Below are positions 12,271 to 25,300 of a DNA stretch of 64,000 nucleotides, in pieces; positions within the stretch are counted from its first letter, which is position 1, and each line of letters opens with the position of its first letter. A model generated the notes under the pieces. The model worked only from the letters and a program-made list of their open reading frames with translations. It was not told the DNA's origin and did no database searches. The DNA lies in the NCBI GenBank assembly GCA_973895155.1, contig OZ316898.1:10292001-10356000 (forward strand). The letters are read 5' to 3'. Position numbers and translations under genes: made by a program. Source of the DNA: Marsupella aquatica (taxonomy: Eukaryota; Marchantiophyta).

Positions 12271-13104
12271 ATTAGTTCGTGGACCTCTTGGCTAATAAAA
12301 TCAGGGGGAAGAGTTGATCTGAGCCGTCTCCATTTCTTATCTCCGGATATCTCGTCCGTCCATCATAATGGCCAATCTATGGCTCAAAAGAAAGATCTCA
12401 AATAGATCTATGGATGGGTTCTGTCCGTTTTGAAAATGGGTTAATATTTTTCAAATGAAAAATTAAACAAATCCAAGCCTTCCTAGCCGTCGATTTTGTT
12501 GATTTTACGATCTTTGCCGTCCATTTTGTAATGCCTCTAGAAATCTTATTCATCCATGTTAGAAGGCGATCTAGGGTGCAAAAGAAAGATCTCAATGAGA
12601 TCTATGACTGGATATTTTTTGTTTTGAGAATGAGTAAATAGTTTTGAGGATAAAATTCGATGAACTTTCAAGATTCCAGCCATTCCTCCTCCCTGATCCT
12701 GGGTTTCTATGTGCTCTTCCCAGCATTAATGGCCGTACACTACGAGAGGTCCTTACATACCGGGAGTTGCGGTTTAACAAGGAAGTTATCAAGTTAGTTA
12801 TTAGTCATTATTTATTATATGAAAAATACTTTTTATAAATCTTTGAAATTAAGTTTTAAAATTGGAAATGTAACTAAAACGGTTACATAGTGACAGTTTT
12901 AACCGTCTTGCTCTTTGCATTTCCAATGTTTTTACTTTTCTTTTTACGGCAGGGTGTCCCAAAATTTACACCCAAATTGACACAAACACGAATGAAAATT
13001 ATAAGTTTGATTCAGAAAACCGACGAGTCTTGTTTGTTGCGGTTGTTGTTGACGTGGCACGCTGTGGTGCCAGGAATTTTGGAAGGGACCTCTAGTGGGG
13101 TCCG
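12271..13104. repeat. Large dispersed repeat, copy A (834 bp)
   Basis: This block is repeated in direct orientation at 33007-33847 with only scattered substitutions and short indels. Both copies begin attagttcgtggacc and end near ctagtggggtcc; the ends contain short inverted ggacc/ggtcc motifs. Inside, a unit of about 205 bases occurs twice, marked by caaaagaaagatctca at about 12379 and 12579. No transposase frame is present. It looks like a non-autonomous transposable element, but clean target duplications are not seen. Confidence 0.75.
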
Positions 13105-15101
13105 TAAAAAATAGTAAGAAAAACTGCAAGAAAATCAAATCTCTTTGGGCATTATGGGCAATAAAAACCCCTCAAAACTCAAGCTAGAGCCTTGAGTTCT
13201 TTTTTCAGGGGATTTTGGCCCACATTGCCCTGTTACCAGCTAGGAGCTTACCATACTCACAAAGCTCTTGCTAATTTAGCAACCAGGGCTGTTCAGTGAG
13301 GCCCAATTTGGACACAAAACCAGCCTGAATTTATTTAAATTTTTTTTATAGAATTTGGTGGTTTTTTTTTTTTGTTAAATTTGTGTTTTTTTAATCAATA
13401 CCTTTATTCCAATAAAACAAAGGGAAACCCAGCCTGAATTTTGAAACTCCAATTGAAGATGAAGGCCCCTGACCAACCACCTATAACAAACGGCACCTTC
13501 ACAGATTGAAAGGTATAGGGATGGTGAACAACAACTTACAATAAACCTATACAGCACAACCCAAGGAATACAAAGAGGGTCAAGCTGCCCAAAGCAGACT
13601 GAAACCCTGGCAGTGTCTACCCCTAGACACCCTTAACAAAAGGTTGTTACAGGGGCTCACTATATGGAGGATCATATATCATTTGCAAGGGTTTGGGTTA
13701 TTTATGACCCCCCTTCACTTTCAATAAAGTTGTTCAACACCAACCATATGATCACACATGCATTTTTTAATTCAAAAACCTTGTAATTCCACTAACACCT
13801 TCATCGGTCTCTCTCAAAATGATTAAAATGACCCTTTATTTTGTTGTATCTGATGTGCCACTTCCGTGGAAATGACCCCCCCAAGAAACTTGCCGAAATA
13901 AGTAACAATTACTCACATAGCAACTTACTGCAAAAAGGTGCAGGGTGACCCATCCCAAGAGGGGGTAATGGGATGTAATCACCGATGGTGGTGAGGGCCC
14001 CATTATCCCCAACTGTAGATAAGTTACTGAGCCTAAGCCCCAAGTGACATAATTTGAAACATTCATCTCAACTTTACATGCCAAAACTGTCATCTGTCAC
14101 TATTTGCCACTTGCACCATACCTGTATTCTTGTTTAAATCCCCAGGCCAAGCTGCCACATGGGTTTCGTGGCTCACCCCTGGGGTTATGCCTCATAACCA
14201 TCTATAAAAATACCAAATACACAAGGGGTTTGCAAAGCTAGCAACCAGAATAAGCAGCTAGGTAAGCCAAGCAGTGCGGGTGCCAAATGCCTCCCCATTC
14301 CATACAACAGCTTTTTACTAACCTGTCCCCCAAATCATCCCAATTTACAGATGTGCCCCCGGACGTGCCCCCGAAACAAATTTATTTATCACCTTGCCCC
14401 CCATTTTGTATCTGGGTTAACTTTTAACTCACAATCGGGTTTAGGGTGTAACATGGCGAGTCGCCATAGGCTGATCTTAACTCACCGGGATCCTAGGTGC
14501 ACATTCAAATGTTGAGTTATTTATGGTCATCCTATTCTATGCAAGGGGGGGCATACTACAAAATGGAAAACCTTAAAACTTCCCCTGATTACGCCTAGGG
14601 TAACCCATGGCCCCATGAGCGTTATGGCTTGTAATCCCCAAGGGCCATGAGTTACCTTACATGTAAACCCCTCCCACAGTTTTTTCTTTGTATTTCTATG
14701 GATGGTTATGAGCCCATCCATAGAAATTCCGAGAGAATATTACATTACAGGCGGGTTTTACCACTACGGTATCAGACTAGTCTAGTAGGGGGTTTCAACC
14801 ATGGGCCGCAAAAAATTCCAAGAGATGCCAAAGTGTTCTAAAAACTGTTTTGGCTCTCCTCTAAGGAAGAAATAAAGGGGATGAATCTATTTTAATTGAG
14901 CCATCCCTTAATTGTACTGTTAAGGGCTCTCACCAGTTTCCTTTACAACTCTTGTGGGACAAGGCTGGGGTGACCTGCAAGGTTTCACTCGCTTCCTGCC
15001 CAAACCTAGAATATGGTATAACTAGTGTGTAAACAATACAGAGTAAATGTTACCGGTAGGTAACTAGTTCTAGTCCAGGCTCCTATTCTCATAATCCAGT
15101 G
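13105..15101. other. Repeat-rich spacer without genes
   Basis: No coding gene is recognised. The stretch contains short inverted and dispersed repeats, among them a segment at about 14585-14695 that resembles others near 35200 and 42700, and a perfect 14-bp palindrome at 14692-14727. The many short open frames have no recognisable products. Confidence 0.5.
14585..14727. repeat. Dispersed palindromic repeat with perfect hairpin
   Basis: Two inverted repeats are visible. The first pairs ggtaacccatggcccc (about 14597) with its near-complement ending in ggccatgagttacc (about 14643). The second is perfect: atttctatggatgg (14692-14705) and ccatccatagaaat (14714-14727) around an 8-base loop. Related cccttgggg...gggttacc sequence followed by a cctttgtattt-like tail lies near 35200-35290 and, more weakly, 42690-42775, suggesting a small MITE-like family. 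Confidence 0.55.
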
Positions 15102-15269
15102 CCCACCAATGTACAGTCGGGTAATCTTTTTCCGGACAACATTTATGCAGGGTGACCAAGGTCTCAGCAGGGTTTTAAACTGTAAGCCTACCCACCAATG
15201 TACAGTCGGGAAATCTTTTTCCAGACAACATTTATGCAGGATAACCAAGGTCTCAGCAGGATTTTAGAC
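15102..15269. repeat. Tandem duplication, 89-bp unit, two copies
   Basis: Copy 1 (15102-15190) and copy 2 (15191-15269, slightly shorter) both begin cccaccaatgtacagtcggg and contain acaacatttatgcagg and caaggtctcagcagg. They differ at only a few positions, so the duplication is fairly recent. Confidence 0.85.
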
Positions 15270-16116
15270 CCTCTTAGAAAAAGCTTCCCGCCTGTTGCCC
15301 CAATCAGCTTCTTCTCACATTCCAAAAATTCTGGATGCAGGTTTACAGCCTAGTAACTCGTGCCCAGACAGTGGTAAGCTTATACAGTGAACCAAGTCTA
15401 AGTGCAGGCTCCGGGGAAGTCACCACCAGCCAACATTTATCCACAGAGTGCCTGTGCGATGAGTGCATGGGACATAGTTTATGCACTTCTCCATACGTGC
15501 ATGGTTTGCAATATCTGATAAGTGCATGGGAAATCACCTATGCACTTCCCTGTTGTTATTGGGTTACACACTGACTCCTGATACCCCAAACCCTCATATT
15601 GCATATTCCAATTGACTAAGCGCATGCATGAAACTACTTTATGTAAATGCTTCTTATGTATACATTGTAGTAAATAATAAATGCATTCACACTTATAGAC
15701 TACATTGCACTTATGTATATGTTGTTTAGTGCCCATTATTCTTTCAATTAGTGAGGGGTACTCAAACTTAAATGCATTTACAAAAAAAATCCTTGTAAGA
15801 TTAGGTTTGACCCATGGAATGCACTTATACACGCTACACTTATGCACTATGGTTCCAGGCAGCTGATGTTTTATATACAACGAGCCCTATGCCAGTGCTT
15901 TGCACTGTGCAAGGAGGGCAGGCCCATAGGGATTGGCCGGGGCATTAGGGGCAGCGGGAAGCAAATATGTGATAGGGGTGTACATTTCTCTCATCAATGG
16001 TCAACAAAAATAGCTAATCAAATCCAATGGCTGTGGATCTTTCCTGCCCAGAAGCTTTTTTGTAAGGGACTAAGGACGAAAAAAGGTGGAATCCCTTTTA
16101 TTATAGTTGTAGATTT
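15270..16116. other. Spacer without genes
   Basis: No gene is recognised. The interval 15450-15850 is rich in variants of the short word gcacttatg or agtgcatg, an irregular low-order repetition without clean units. Confidence 0.4.
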
Positions 16117-16270
16117 TTTGCCAGATTCCACCTCCCCAAAAAGTTTTCCCCGCTTTTGGTGAAAATTAGGTAGATTGTTTCTCTGTCATAAGCCAGTTTC
16201 CCACCTAGTCATAGACCCCATTTGCAAGAATCCAACGATCACCCTTAAATCTAGGGAGATATAACCGGCA
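16117..16270. repeat. Dispersed repeat, copy related to 41739-41890
   Basis: This segment matches 41739-41890 along its whole length in the same orientation, with many substitutions. Shared landmarks in order are ccacctccc/ccatctccc, ggtgaaaattagntag-like sequence, a tctgtcat stretch, aatcnaacnatca and ccttaaatctagggagat. At 41.7 kb it sits inside a longer tandem array; here only this part is present. Confidence 0.6.
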
Positions 16271-18146
16271 TGATAGAATACAGGAAAAATGGATAAAAAC
16301 TATTCACAGCAAGTAGACTCAATTCAGAGGCTACATTCGCCCAGGGACACCCCAGTCCAGTTTGGTCTAGCCTAGTTTAGGGGAAATGCTAGGCTCCAAC
16401 CTATTGCCAGACTGGGAGTGAGAAGGCACTGTAATTGCTCGAGAGAAGACTGATTGATCGGCCCTCTGATTGGGTGGAGTGGCGATTCCATGGTCGGCAG
16501 CAGAATCCTAAAAATCACTCATCTCAGATTCTCATGAGTCGTTTCGTCAGTCGCACACAACTCATCGCCCTGTCTGATTGATTGATGAGTAAGTTGCTCA
16601 CTCATTCAGCAATCAGTGCATATATATAATATATCTTTTCTGCTTTGCGAGCTGCTGATGAGCTGATCAGTGAGCGCATCGTCGTCCAGGAAAGGGAGAG
16701 CCATTATGGACTGTTCCGCAATTCCCGGGGAGGTGCCTTTCCGCCCCTTTCGGCTCAATTTCGGGGAGAGCAGGTACGCAGCAATTATTATGGGCGTGAC
16801 TGGGATTTCCACCATGACCGTCCGACGAATTGGCCGGCCAGGATCATCAGCATGTGACAAAGCAGATCTCAGCTCGGGCCTCGGGAGACTGATGGAGGCA
16901 GCAGGGAAGAAGCAGTCAAATTTGTCCTAATTTTATGAGAAGTGGACTGATCGGAGCAGAGAGCGAGCGAGCAACGGACGACAAGTAGCTATTATTCTCT
17001 TGAGATTTCATGACGTTAGGGTTTGCGTGGATTTCCCTTTTTTCCCTCACTCAGTCTCTCTCTCTTTTGCTACCCGCCCAGCATCAGCCCCAAGCCCAGC
17101 TCGAATAAAATAGATATTGCGATATTGCACAGCAGAGGATGGCGATGCAAAGCAGGACCAGGTAAGCGGATGCCAGCTTTAATAATAATGCGCGCAGATG
17201 ACGGATGCGTGTTTTCTTCCCGGTCTCGGAGGTGTGTCCAGCTCGTCGCTGTAGCAGCTGGGTGGGTTCTAGCCCCGGCCCCACAGATTCAATAAGTTGG
17301 GAATGAGTGAGTGGAGGGAGAAAAGCTACAGTCCTTAGACAGCTACAGAAGTAGCCAGCTCTGCTTTCGCTACCTCTCCTCATAGGCGATGGGATCTTTT
17401 GTGGCTACCTCTGGTCCATCCTTTTTTAAACTAGAGCTTTTCGAGGGGAGGAGGCACTAGCATCCAGTAGGTCCCCCCATCCTCTATGCTTTTGTCTGCA
17501 TCTGCTTTGCGATGGAGGACTTTCTTCAATTATGGGCGAACTATTTGCAAGCAGCATCTAATAATAACTCCGTTCCAAGCAAGGCGCCAAGAGCGGCCCA
17601 CACTCGTCCAGCACTGCACTGTCGAAGAGGCTCATCGCCTCCTGGCAAACAGCGCAAAAGGTGGTGGTTGAGAACTCCAAATCAACGTACACAGTACAGG
17701 GGTGGTGGATCTTCCACTCGGGTATCAGCAGAGTGGCCCTTCAGGAAACAGTCCCTCGCATGGTGTTGAGACACAATTCTGCACAGCTTCTCCCGAACAT
17801 ATTCAACTTATGAGTTGCTTCAGCGGTGGTTTCTTTGGGAGAGGGAGATTTGAGGCATCTGTCGAACATTCGGTGTTTTAAGTGGTTGTTCTTACTAGGT
17901 GGACCGTTCACAGGAGTAGACTTTCTGAAGATCACTTGGTGCACCGATTCCTGTGAGACAAGGTGCATGTGAAGCTTGCGGTTGTGGACCGCAGAAATTG
18001 GTCGATCCACTGTGGGTTAGTTCAAGGGCAAGGCTGTCGCTTGGAGGGATTTTCAAATGACAGTCTCCTATTGAAGCGACTGGCCTTAAGTGGCAGCAAC
18101 ACTGCCATTCTGCATTGACCTTTCGGGTTGAGAGCAGCATTACAAG
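16271..18146 (+). promoter_or_regulatory. Probable promoter and 5' UTR of the endoglucanase gene
   Basis: No separate gene is supported. The DNA becomes GC-balanced after about 16600, with a pyrimidine-rich ctctctcttt tract at 17056 and a strong donor-like site (CCAG|GTAAGC) at 17161/17162, consistent with a 5' UTR exon and intron upstream of the ATG at 18147. Several short upstream open frames (for example an ATG at 17139, and another at 17512) would precede the main start if they lie in the leader. A transcription start cannot be placed by eye. Confidence 0.35.
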
Positions 18147-21100
18147 ATGTATAACAAGTGGGGAGGAGCGTCCGCGCAGCATGATGACCAATCAGACCTC
18201 GATGACAGCAGAAGTAATGTTGACGTTGACAGGGCCTCCGTAAGGAGCCTCGAGGAGACCCAACAAAGTTGGCTGCTCGGGGCCGGAGGGGAGAAGAAAA
18301 AGAAGGGAATCGATCTTGGATGTGTGATTATCAGCCGGCGAATGTGCTGCCTGCTACTCGTCTTTCTTATCTTCTGTGGCTTCGTTGCTGGCCTCACTGT
18401 TCTCATTATCTATACGCTTCCTCATAAACATCACTCAATGGAACCCGCTGACAACTACACCCAGGCATTGCACCTAGCTCTCAAGTTCTTCGATGCACAG
18501 TACTGTAAGTCACTGATGCTCTCACTCTATTTTGTATCCTGCTGTAGCCCGTAGCTTTGGTTCTAGATCACCTCTGGTAAGGGGACTGGGTAGACTCACT
18601 GAACTGACCATTCATGACTGTAACGTTCAGTAGATGTAGTTCTTGGGACCGTCCTTCCACGTCAATCGTCAAGAGCCTGATCCGTTGGCCGGGAATGCAG
18701 TCAAACGATTTGGATGAAGGTTATTGGCATTCGTAGCAAGGATTCTATTAACAATATTCCGTGGTGAGAGTCGTCTTTGTTAGTCATGTAGTGACCTGTA
18801 GAGATTCATGTTGTTGTCCAGCGGGAAGGCTGCCGAAGAAGTACAATATCTCATGGAGAGGAAACTCTGCGTTAAGGGATGGATTGGATGATGTGAGCGG
18901 TGGTGTGAAAAAGGATTTGACTGGGGGATTCTACGACGCGGGGGATAACATTAAGTTCACCTTCCCGGGAGCGTATGCAATGACGATGCTGAGTTGGAGT
19001 CTTATAGAGTACAAGCAGAAGTACATTGCTCTCGGTGAGTATGACCACACCAGAAATCTTATCAAGTGGGGCACGGACTTTCTGTTCAAGACATTCAACT
19101 ACACAGTGAATACAACAACCATAACGTACATCTTTGCACAGGTACCGTTCTTTTTTCTGGATTGTCCAGATAGTCGTTTCTAGTCCTTTTAGGCGTTGAC
19201 AGTAGAGGATCCATGTCTCGGAAAGCAGTTTTGGGTTCGTCAGTAGTGTTGTTGACCAGCTACCACGGGGATGCAGTATGGAATGGAACGGGTTGATGTT
19301 GTGAAATTTTGAACTCCTGTCTTGCGAAACTGTGTTGAGAATGTGGGTTTCAATCTGTATCACCACCTGTTATTGTCGCTGTTAGTGTGTGGTATCTGTC
19401 AAGATTGTCCCCTAGTGATATTTTGACTCGGTAGCTGGAGAAGGTCATAGTTTAGGTGTTCTGATAGATTAGAGACCTTCGTCACCAGACCTGAGTTTAT
19501 GAATGTAACGAGGAACCAACCAGTGCGTGGCTGGAAAGCGACTTGAGCCATTCCCTCGAGAGATGTCGTTCTTCTCAGACTGTGCAAGCTGTCGGTGTAG
19601 GCGTAACGGTTTTGTCGTGAATTCGTAGATTACCAGGTTTTAATGACGTCGAGTCTGTAATTCGTTCTGGACAGGTTGGTTCCGGCACTTTCCCTTCAAC
19701 TACTGTCAATGATCACTACTGCTGGGAGAGACCAGAGACAATGGATTATCGTCGTACCGCATATGCTGTGACTTCCGGGGCTGAACTTGCTGGGGAAATG
19801 GCGGCTACGATGGCAGCGGCCTCAATTGTCTTCAAAGACGATCTAGCTTATTCAAATAAATGTCTAGTAGCTTCAAAGTCCTTGCTCAGATTCGCCGAAC
19901 ACCCCGGCAAACGCAGTCGCTACACTTCGTCAGATGCGGACGCTAAGACGTTCTACAACTCTACGGGATATTGGGATGAATACATTTGGGCAAATGCATG
20001 GCTATACTTTGCAAGTGGCAACGTGTCATATCTTGCCAGGGCGACACTTCCTGGAATAGCTACGCACGCCAATGCTGCCAATATTGGGTGTAAGTACTGT
20101 GGGGTTATGAGCTGGGATAACAAACTCTTAGGTGCCCAGGTGAGATTCAGTAGCTATGCCGTAAAAGTAAACTCTGACTTGGAAAGGAGTAGATTCTCTT
20201 TTCGTTCCCTGACGCTGGGAGCTTCCCTCACCGAGCGGGTATACTAGATATAAATTTTCTTTGCACAGATGATGTCAAAATTATTTGAGTCAGATTCCTT
20301 TTCCAAACAATCTCATCGGACCACCAACTGGGAGGATGATCCCGTCTGGAATCCAAAATATGTGACGTTTCTTTGCCGTTGTCCTTTTCCCCTGGTTTTT
20401 TTAGTAGTCACCAGGCTCGGCAACGCACCTTGTGCTAACTGAATGTTTGTGTTGTGGCAGATACTCCTGACAAGACTGCGAATTATGGAGAGTCCCCCGT
20501 ATCCATATGAAGCCCAATTGTTTCAATTCCATAACGAGACCAATCTGATCATGTGCTCGTACTTGCCCCAATATAAGCAATGGAACCAAACTAAAGGTCA
20601 GTTACTGTCCCTGAAGCAATGCCGCCCTAGCTGGTGGTTTATAATATGGATTATACGCCACATTCATATCGTACACATGCAATGTAGCTCAGGTGTTTCC
20701 CGGCTCAAATTCTCTTGGACTGAATTCTGTGTGGAGTCCTCGGTAGATTTTCTAATGGAAAGCTTTCTATCTTTGGCGCAGGTGGTTTGACGCTTTTTAA
20801 CTACGGCAACCCACAGCCTCTTCAGTACGCTGCAACTGCAGCCTTTATGTCGTCTTTATATGCAGATTATCTGACCACCACAGATATACTTGTGTGGCAA
20901 TGTGGTCCAAATTTCTTCCCTGCTAAGAAGTTGAAAGACTATGCTCGCTCACAGGTCCGTCTCTCATGTTTTAAGTATCTCAATATAAGAATTTTGGGTC
21001 AGTTTGGATTAGAGCGTTCCTCAAAACCTAGGTCGAAAACTGTATCTTATTCGGTACGGATCTTATCAGTCGGAGTACGAGGATCTTCTTGTGTGCCAGC

Positions 21101-21549
21101 GAGACTTCCATTGTTAATTGTTTTAATTGGTTGCAATGTTTTGACAGATTGATTATATTCTCGGGAGCAACCCTCTCGGAATGAGTTATGTTGTGGGCTT
21201 TGGGAAGAAATATCCCAAACAAGTGCACCACAGAGCAGCATCCATTCCCTATGACAAGGTTAAATACACTTGCACTGGTGGATTTCAGTTCAGGGACTCA
21301 AATAAGCCGAACATCCATACTATAAATGGCGCAATGGTTGGTGGCCCGAACAAGTTTGACCATTTCTTGGACAAGCGCATCAACTTCACTTTCACAGAGC
21401 CTACACTTGCTGGCAATGCGGGTCTCGTAGGAGCGCTTATTTCTCTTTCAGACGCCAAGCCTAACGGAGTGGACCGCCAATCTCTGTTTGCCAATCTTAA
21501 AAGCATGTATATTGGTTCCCCTCCTCCTCCTGGCCCATGGAAACCCTGA
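18147..21549 (+). CDS. KOR: Membrane-anchored endo-1,4-beta-glucanase, GH9 (KORRIGAN type)
   Basis: Exons: 18147-18504, 18822-19141, 19675-20139, 20461-20596, 20782-20954, 21148-21549; total 617 residues, close to the usual KORRIGAN length of about 620. It is a type II membrane protein: a cytosolic tail with SLEETQQSWLLG and KKKKGIDLGC, one membrane helix (about residues 67-92), then the GH9 domain. Catalytic sites are kept: GGFYDAGD (Asp 158 and Asp 161), HHRAASIP (His 511/512) and the acid Glu 568 in TEPTLAGNAGLV. The tail ends SPPPPGPWKP, the proline-rich KORRIGAN terminus. Several NXT/NXS sites fit passage through the secretory pathway. Known family role: trimming of beta-1,4-glucan in cooperation with the cellulose synthase complex at the Golgi and plasma membrane. 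The start is chosen because the tail aligns with the family from there. Confidence 0.96.
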
Positions 21550-24500
21550 GCCCAAAATCTCATCCTCTTCATGTGTCCATGGGATCTAAGACCAAGATAG
21601 TTGCTCATTCCCAGGCACTTAGGGATACTGCATCAGTGAAGACTGGTGAATTCGTGTTTTTCGAAACGGAATGGGGTCCCAGCCATTCGTGTGCAGGTGC
21701 GGGCTTGGGTATTGGGAATTTTGGCGATGTTCTTGTTCTGTATCATAGATTTGAGATGCCCTTTACATCAAGGTTCGCATTGGACATCACTGCTCTTGTC
21801 ACGAGATACTTTTGCTATCTCTTCCGGTGAGTTTGGAGTTACGAAAAAATTGCTCAGATCAATATATCAGAATTTTTATGGTGGACGCATGGAGCTTAGA
21901 CTATTGCTCTTGATTGGACTTGGCCGTGAACATTCCCACCCAGAGATTATCATAGTCCTTAAACTGTATTCAAGAGCCGGATTTAGGTCGTTGTATATAC
22001 ATGGGGCATAATCACAGGATTTTGTGAAAGCTATCCAGGACTCTTGGAAATGGGTTGGATTTGGAATCAAAATCTGTCATTTCATGTTTCTAAAGGGCCA
22101 TTCTAGAGTTTCAGTCCAGACTAGTGCTGCCGCACCGTCAAACCTAGATTATATTTCTGAAATTATGTTCAAGAAAGTTGCAATCCATGGGTCACTTTTT
22201 GCTGCGAAGGCCTTATGGGTTGTGGTGTTAAGCTGGTACTATATGAATAGTCATGGGTATCCGATTTTGAGGCGGACTGTATATCAGTTATCTTAATTCA
22301 GGGTTGCCTAATACTAGTCCTGATCTGAGCCCAGATGTGGGGGAATTTATAATACATTTGCGCTCCCTTTCTTCGTACTGCGAGTTTGTAACTCCCATCC
22401 AAATCGCTGTTTTCAAGTTTGTCCTGTATCATCGATCACACATTCTATAAGTAGCGAATGCAATAGTTTACTTGAATCTCCAAGCCTTGTGACATAGAAC
22501 GACGGAGTTGAATGTGTTCTCCAAAATCCGTTCTGGGTGTTCTCTAACATCCGTTCTGGGTGCCTTTTGAGCACAGCATGCTACTATGAGCACAAGTGTT
22601 TACACTCATTTAGACATCCTTACCTGTCTCAAGTTTCAGCGAGTCACTGAGATAATACCGACAAATCTACGTACAAGTGTGAACGAGGGTCGTTGTTGAC
22701 ATGGACATTGTTCATACCTAGCAATCAAAGCGGTCATTGGGACCTTCCACAGTGCACTTATTGGAACTCCAGCCAATATAAAGCTGCAGCTTCGGGCTTG
22801 GAACTTCTTTCCGATTTCATTTCGAATCCGGTAATTCTGCCAAACGGGGTATGGGCCAAACGGGGTATGGGCAAAATCCTTCAGTCTTGCCAGTTGAGCT
22901 GATCAAGGAATCCAGCAGAATTTTCCCTGCTGATCCCAACATAGTTATCTTTCAAGTGTGTAGATCAAGTCGCAGGTAAATTAAGGGATAGCTGTGGGCG
23001 GTGACCATCTGTTGGTTAGGATCCCGACGAGTTTCCCTTAAGAACCCTCTGGTCTTGACACTCCCTGATTGGTGTCCGTAGTTGTACGCATGCCTCCGAG
23101 CTATTTTCGTGCGAGGCAGTGGGAAGTCCTCTTCAGACTTGATACCTTCAGTGCTTCTGGTTGGCATTATCCTTCCATGAAGATTCTTCGCTGCACGATT
23201 GACTTTGAGTACTGTAGCCTGAGTAGAAGACCAGAAATTTGTCACTGCTGTGTACTCTGTAGCTGTGATTGTTGATTGATGTTGGAATTGATACACGATG
23301 CGTGGTGTTGTGGTCAACCATAGATATTGGAATGATGTCCTTTGACTCTGTTGAGAGCTTCTGTAGGCATCAATTTTCGAAGGACTGAGATTCTTTGCTT
23401 TACTCACTAGCAATTGATTTTGAGCAGCTGGAATAGAACTGCAAGAGCTTGCTAGAGCCATGGAGGACTTCTCCAAGGGGAACTACTTGCACCTATAATT
23501 GTTGATTGGAGTGCATTTGGTCTGCGTGTCTTAGAGTGGGGGTCAGCTACAGACTTTGGAATCCAGTAGAACTTTTGTAGACATGCTGGTTGACTCTTCA
23601 TTGGGGGGTCTCAATTACAGGCTGTGGGCTAACTTACAGGGCTGGGTTAGGCTCAGGCGGGCGTGGCTGAAACTTGTGTGGCACTCCCTGCACCTGGTCT
23701 GCACCCTGTGGTCGCGAGAAATTACCCATAGGGCGTGTCAAAGTTCTCCGGTAACACTTTGGTTATTGCTATATTTTTTTGGACATACCACCCTGATACG
23801 TATTTTGGTAACCCATAACAATTCTGTCTGACCGTAAGTGCGTTTTATGTCCTGAGCCGTAAGTCAGGTACAACTGTGCTTTGACAGGCCCTATTTCCCG
23901 TACTGTTTTGGCCCAAACAGCAAAATTAAATGATGAGGCACAGTTTGGACTCGTCTGTCGTGTCTTCATGTCTTGGTGCAATTCTGCCTTGTGTTTCAAA
24001 ATTGAGGGCTGAAGTCCATGGACTGACGGCAGTTAGTTGTTGAGTTGAATCAATCTAACCACAAAACAAGGTTTATTATTTTCCGTAATAAGGCCCCGCG
24101 TGTTAAGCTTTGTCCTTCTAGTGCCCACTTCAAAATTAAGTGCTTACTTCAGGCATGGCTCCAACAACCACCTCCTACCACCGGGGCTGCCTTATGGGGC
24201 TAACAAAATAAGGGCACTTAAGAAGCTTTAACCCATGACTCTCGCCCACAGAATGAGTTACTAGCAGGGTACTAGCCCCGCGGCAAACTGTCCCCGCCTT
24301 ACATTTCAAAGGAAAAGAGGATGAAAAAAATATTGTACCCATTTCTTCCACAGAGATAAGACCTAATTTAACTTACTCAATTGGCAGGCATGCAATATGG
24401 TTTTAGAAACTATTTAGTTTTTCATCCTGATCGGACTAGGTTGTCAAGAATAATGATTTCACTACTTTTATTATTAAAGAAAATGTATGAAGAATGACTG

Positions 24501-25300
24501 ACAAATATAGGAAGGAGAAATGATGCTATTGCTGGGCCCTATCATTCTGGGTAGCGAGAAAAAGGGTTAGAGTTTAGGATTACATCAAGGTTGGACAAAC
24601 CAAATTTTTCATTAATTTTATAATTCCAGTAAAAGGAGCTCGCATGTGCTATACTGCCCCTACTTCTTAGCAGTGTTATGCATAGTTCAATGGGAACAGT
24701 GTGTCAAAGGACAGGTACACCTTACCTAGTTTGAACCCCTGTTCTCAAACTTTTGACTATCATCCCTTTTGAGGGTGGAGAATTGTGGCGCAGAACCGGG
24801 CTTTTTGGGTTCAAGATGACAGAGTACTTTGAGGTACAATAAGGAAGATCATAGGTAACTATTAGAAGCAATGGGCAAAGAAGAAAATGAGTGTGTTTCT
24901 TTAAGTTGCTGTTTGTTACCAAAAGAAAGTTAAAAATGATGTATGTTCTCTATTGTGCCATGAAAGGAGAGCGAAACTCAAAAGGTTAGGAAAATAACAC
25001 ATTAGACAGAAGTGAAGCTTGGGAGTTGGGCTATCCTCAGGTGGGAACCTCTTGCTCCATGGTAGGAGTACGAAGATTAAGGGAAAACTGGTAAACTTGA
25101 AGGGGACAGAAATAAGTACAACTGATTGTAATATACATTTATAAAGGGCAGAAAATAATCAGAAGAGCAAAAAAGATTAGTGACCTGAGTTGGGGAACCT
25201 CCAGTATTAAGCTCAATGGATGAGGGGTTTGCTCTGAAGCCCCCATGGATTTCTAAAGTTGGGATGGACTGACTGGAAATATCAAAATTTACTCCCAAAC
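21550..25300. other. Spacer downstream of the endoglucanase gene
   Basis: The first few hundred bases probably hold the endoglucanase 3' UTR. Beyond it I recognise no gene. The longest open frame starting at ATG is on the minus strand (22952-23476, listed separately). The rest is AT-rich after about 24050 and shows no clear repeat boundary. Confidence 0.45.
22952..23476 (-). CDS. Unrecognised open frame, 174 codons
   Basis: This is an uninterrupted ATG-to-stop frame with no introns. I do not recognise the product. The sequence is rich in Ser, Thr, Arg and Gln, without membrane segments, signal peptide or repeats. It has no visible homology to the neighbouring genes. Random open frames of this length are uncommon but possible in DNA of this composition, so it may well be non-coding. 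Confidence 0.15.
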   Translation of the reverse strand: MEKSSMALASSCSSIPAAQNQLLVSKAKNLSPSKIDAYRSSQQSQRTSFQYLWLTTTPRIVYQFQHQSTITATEYTAVTNFWSSTQATVLKVNRAAKNLHGRIMPTRSTEGIKSEEDFPLPRTKIARRHAYNYGHQSGSVKTRGFLRETRRDPNQQMVTAHSYPLIYLRLDLHT

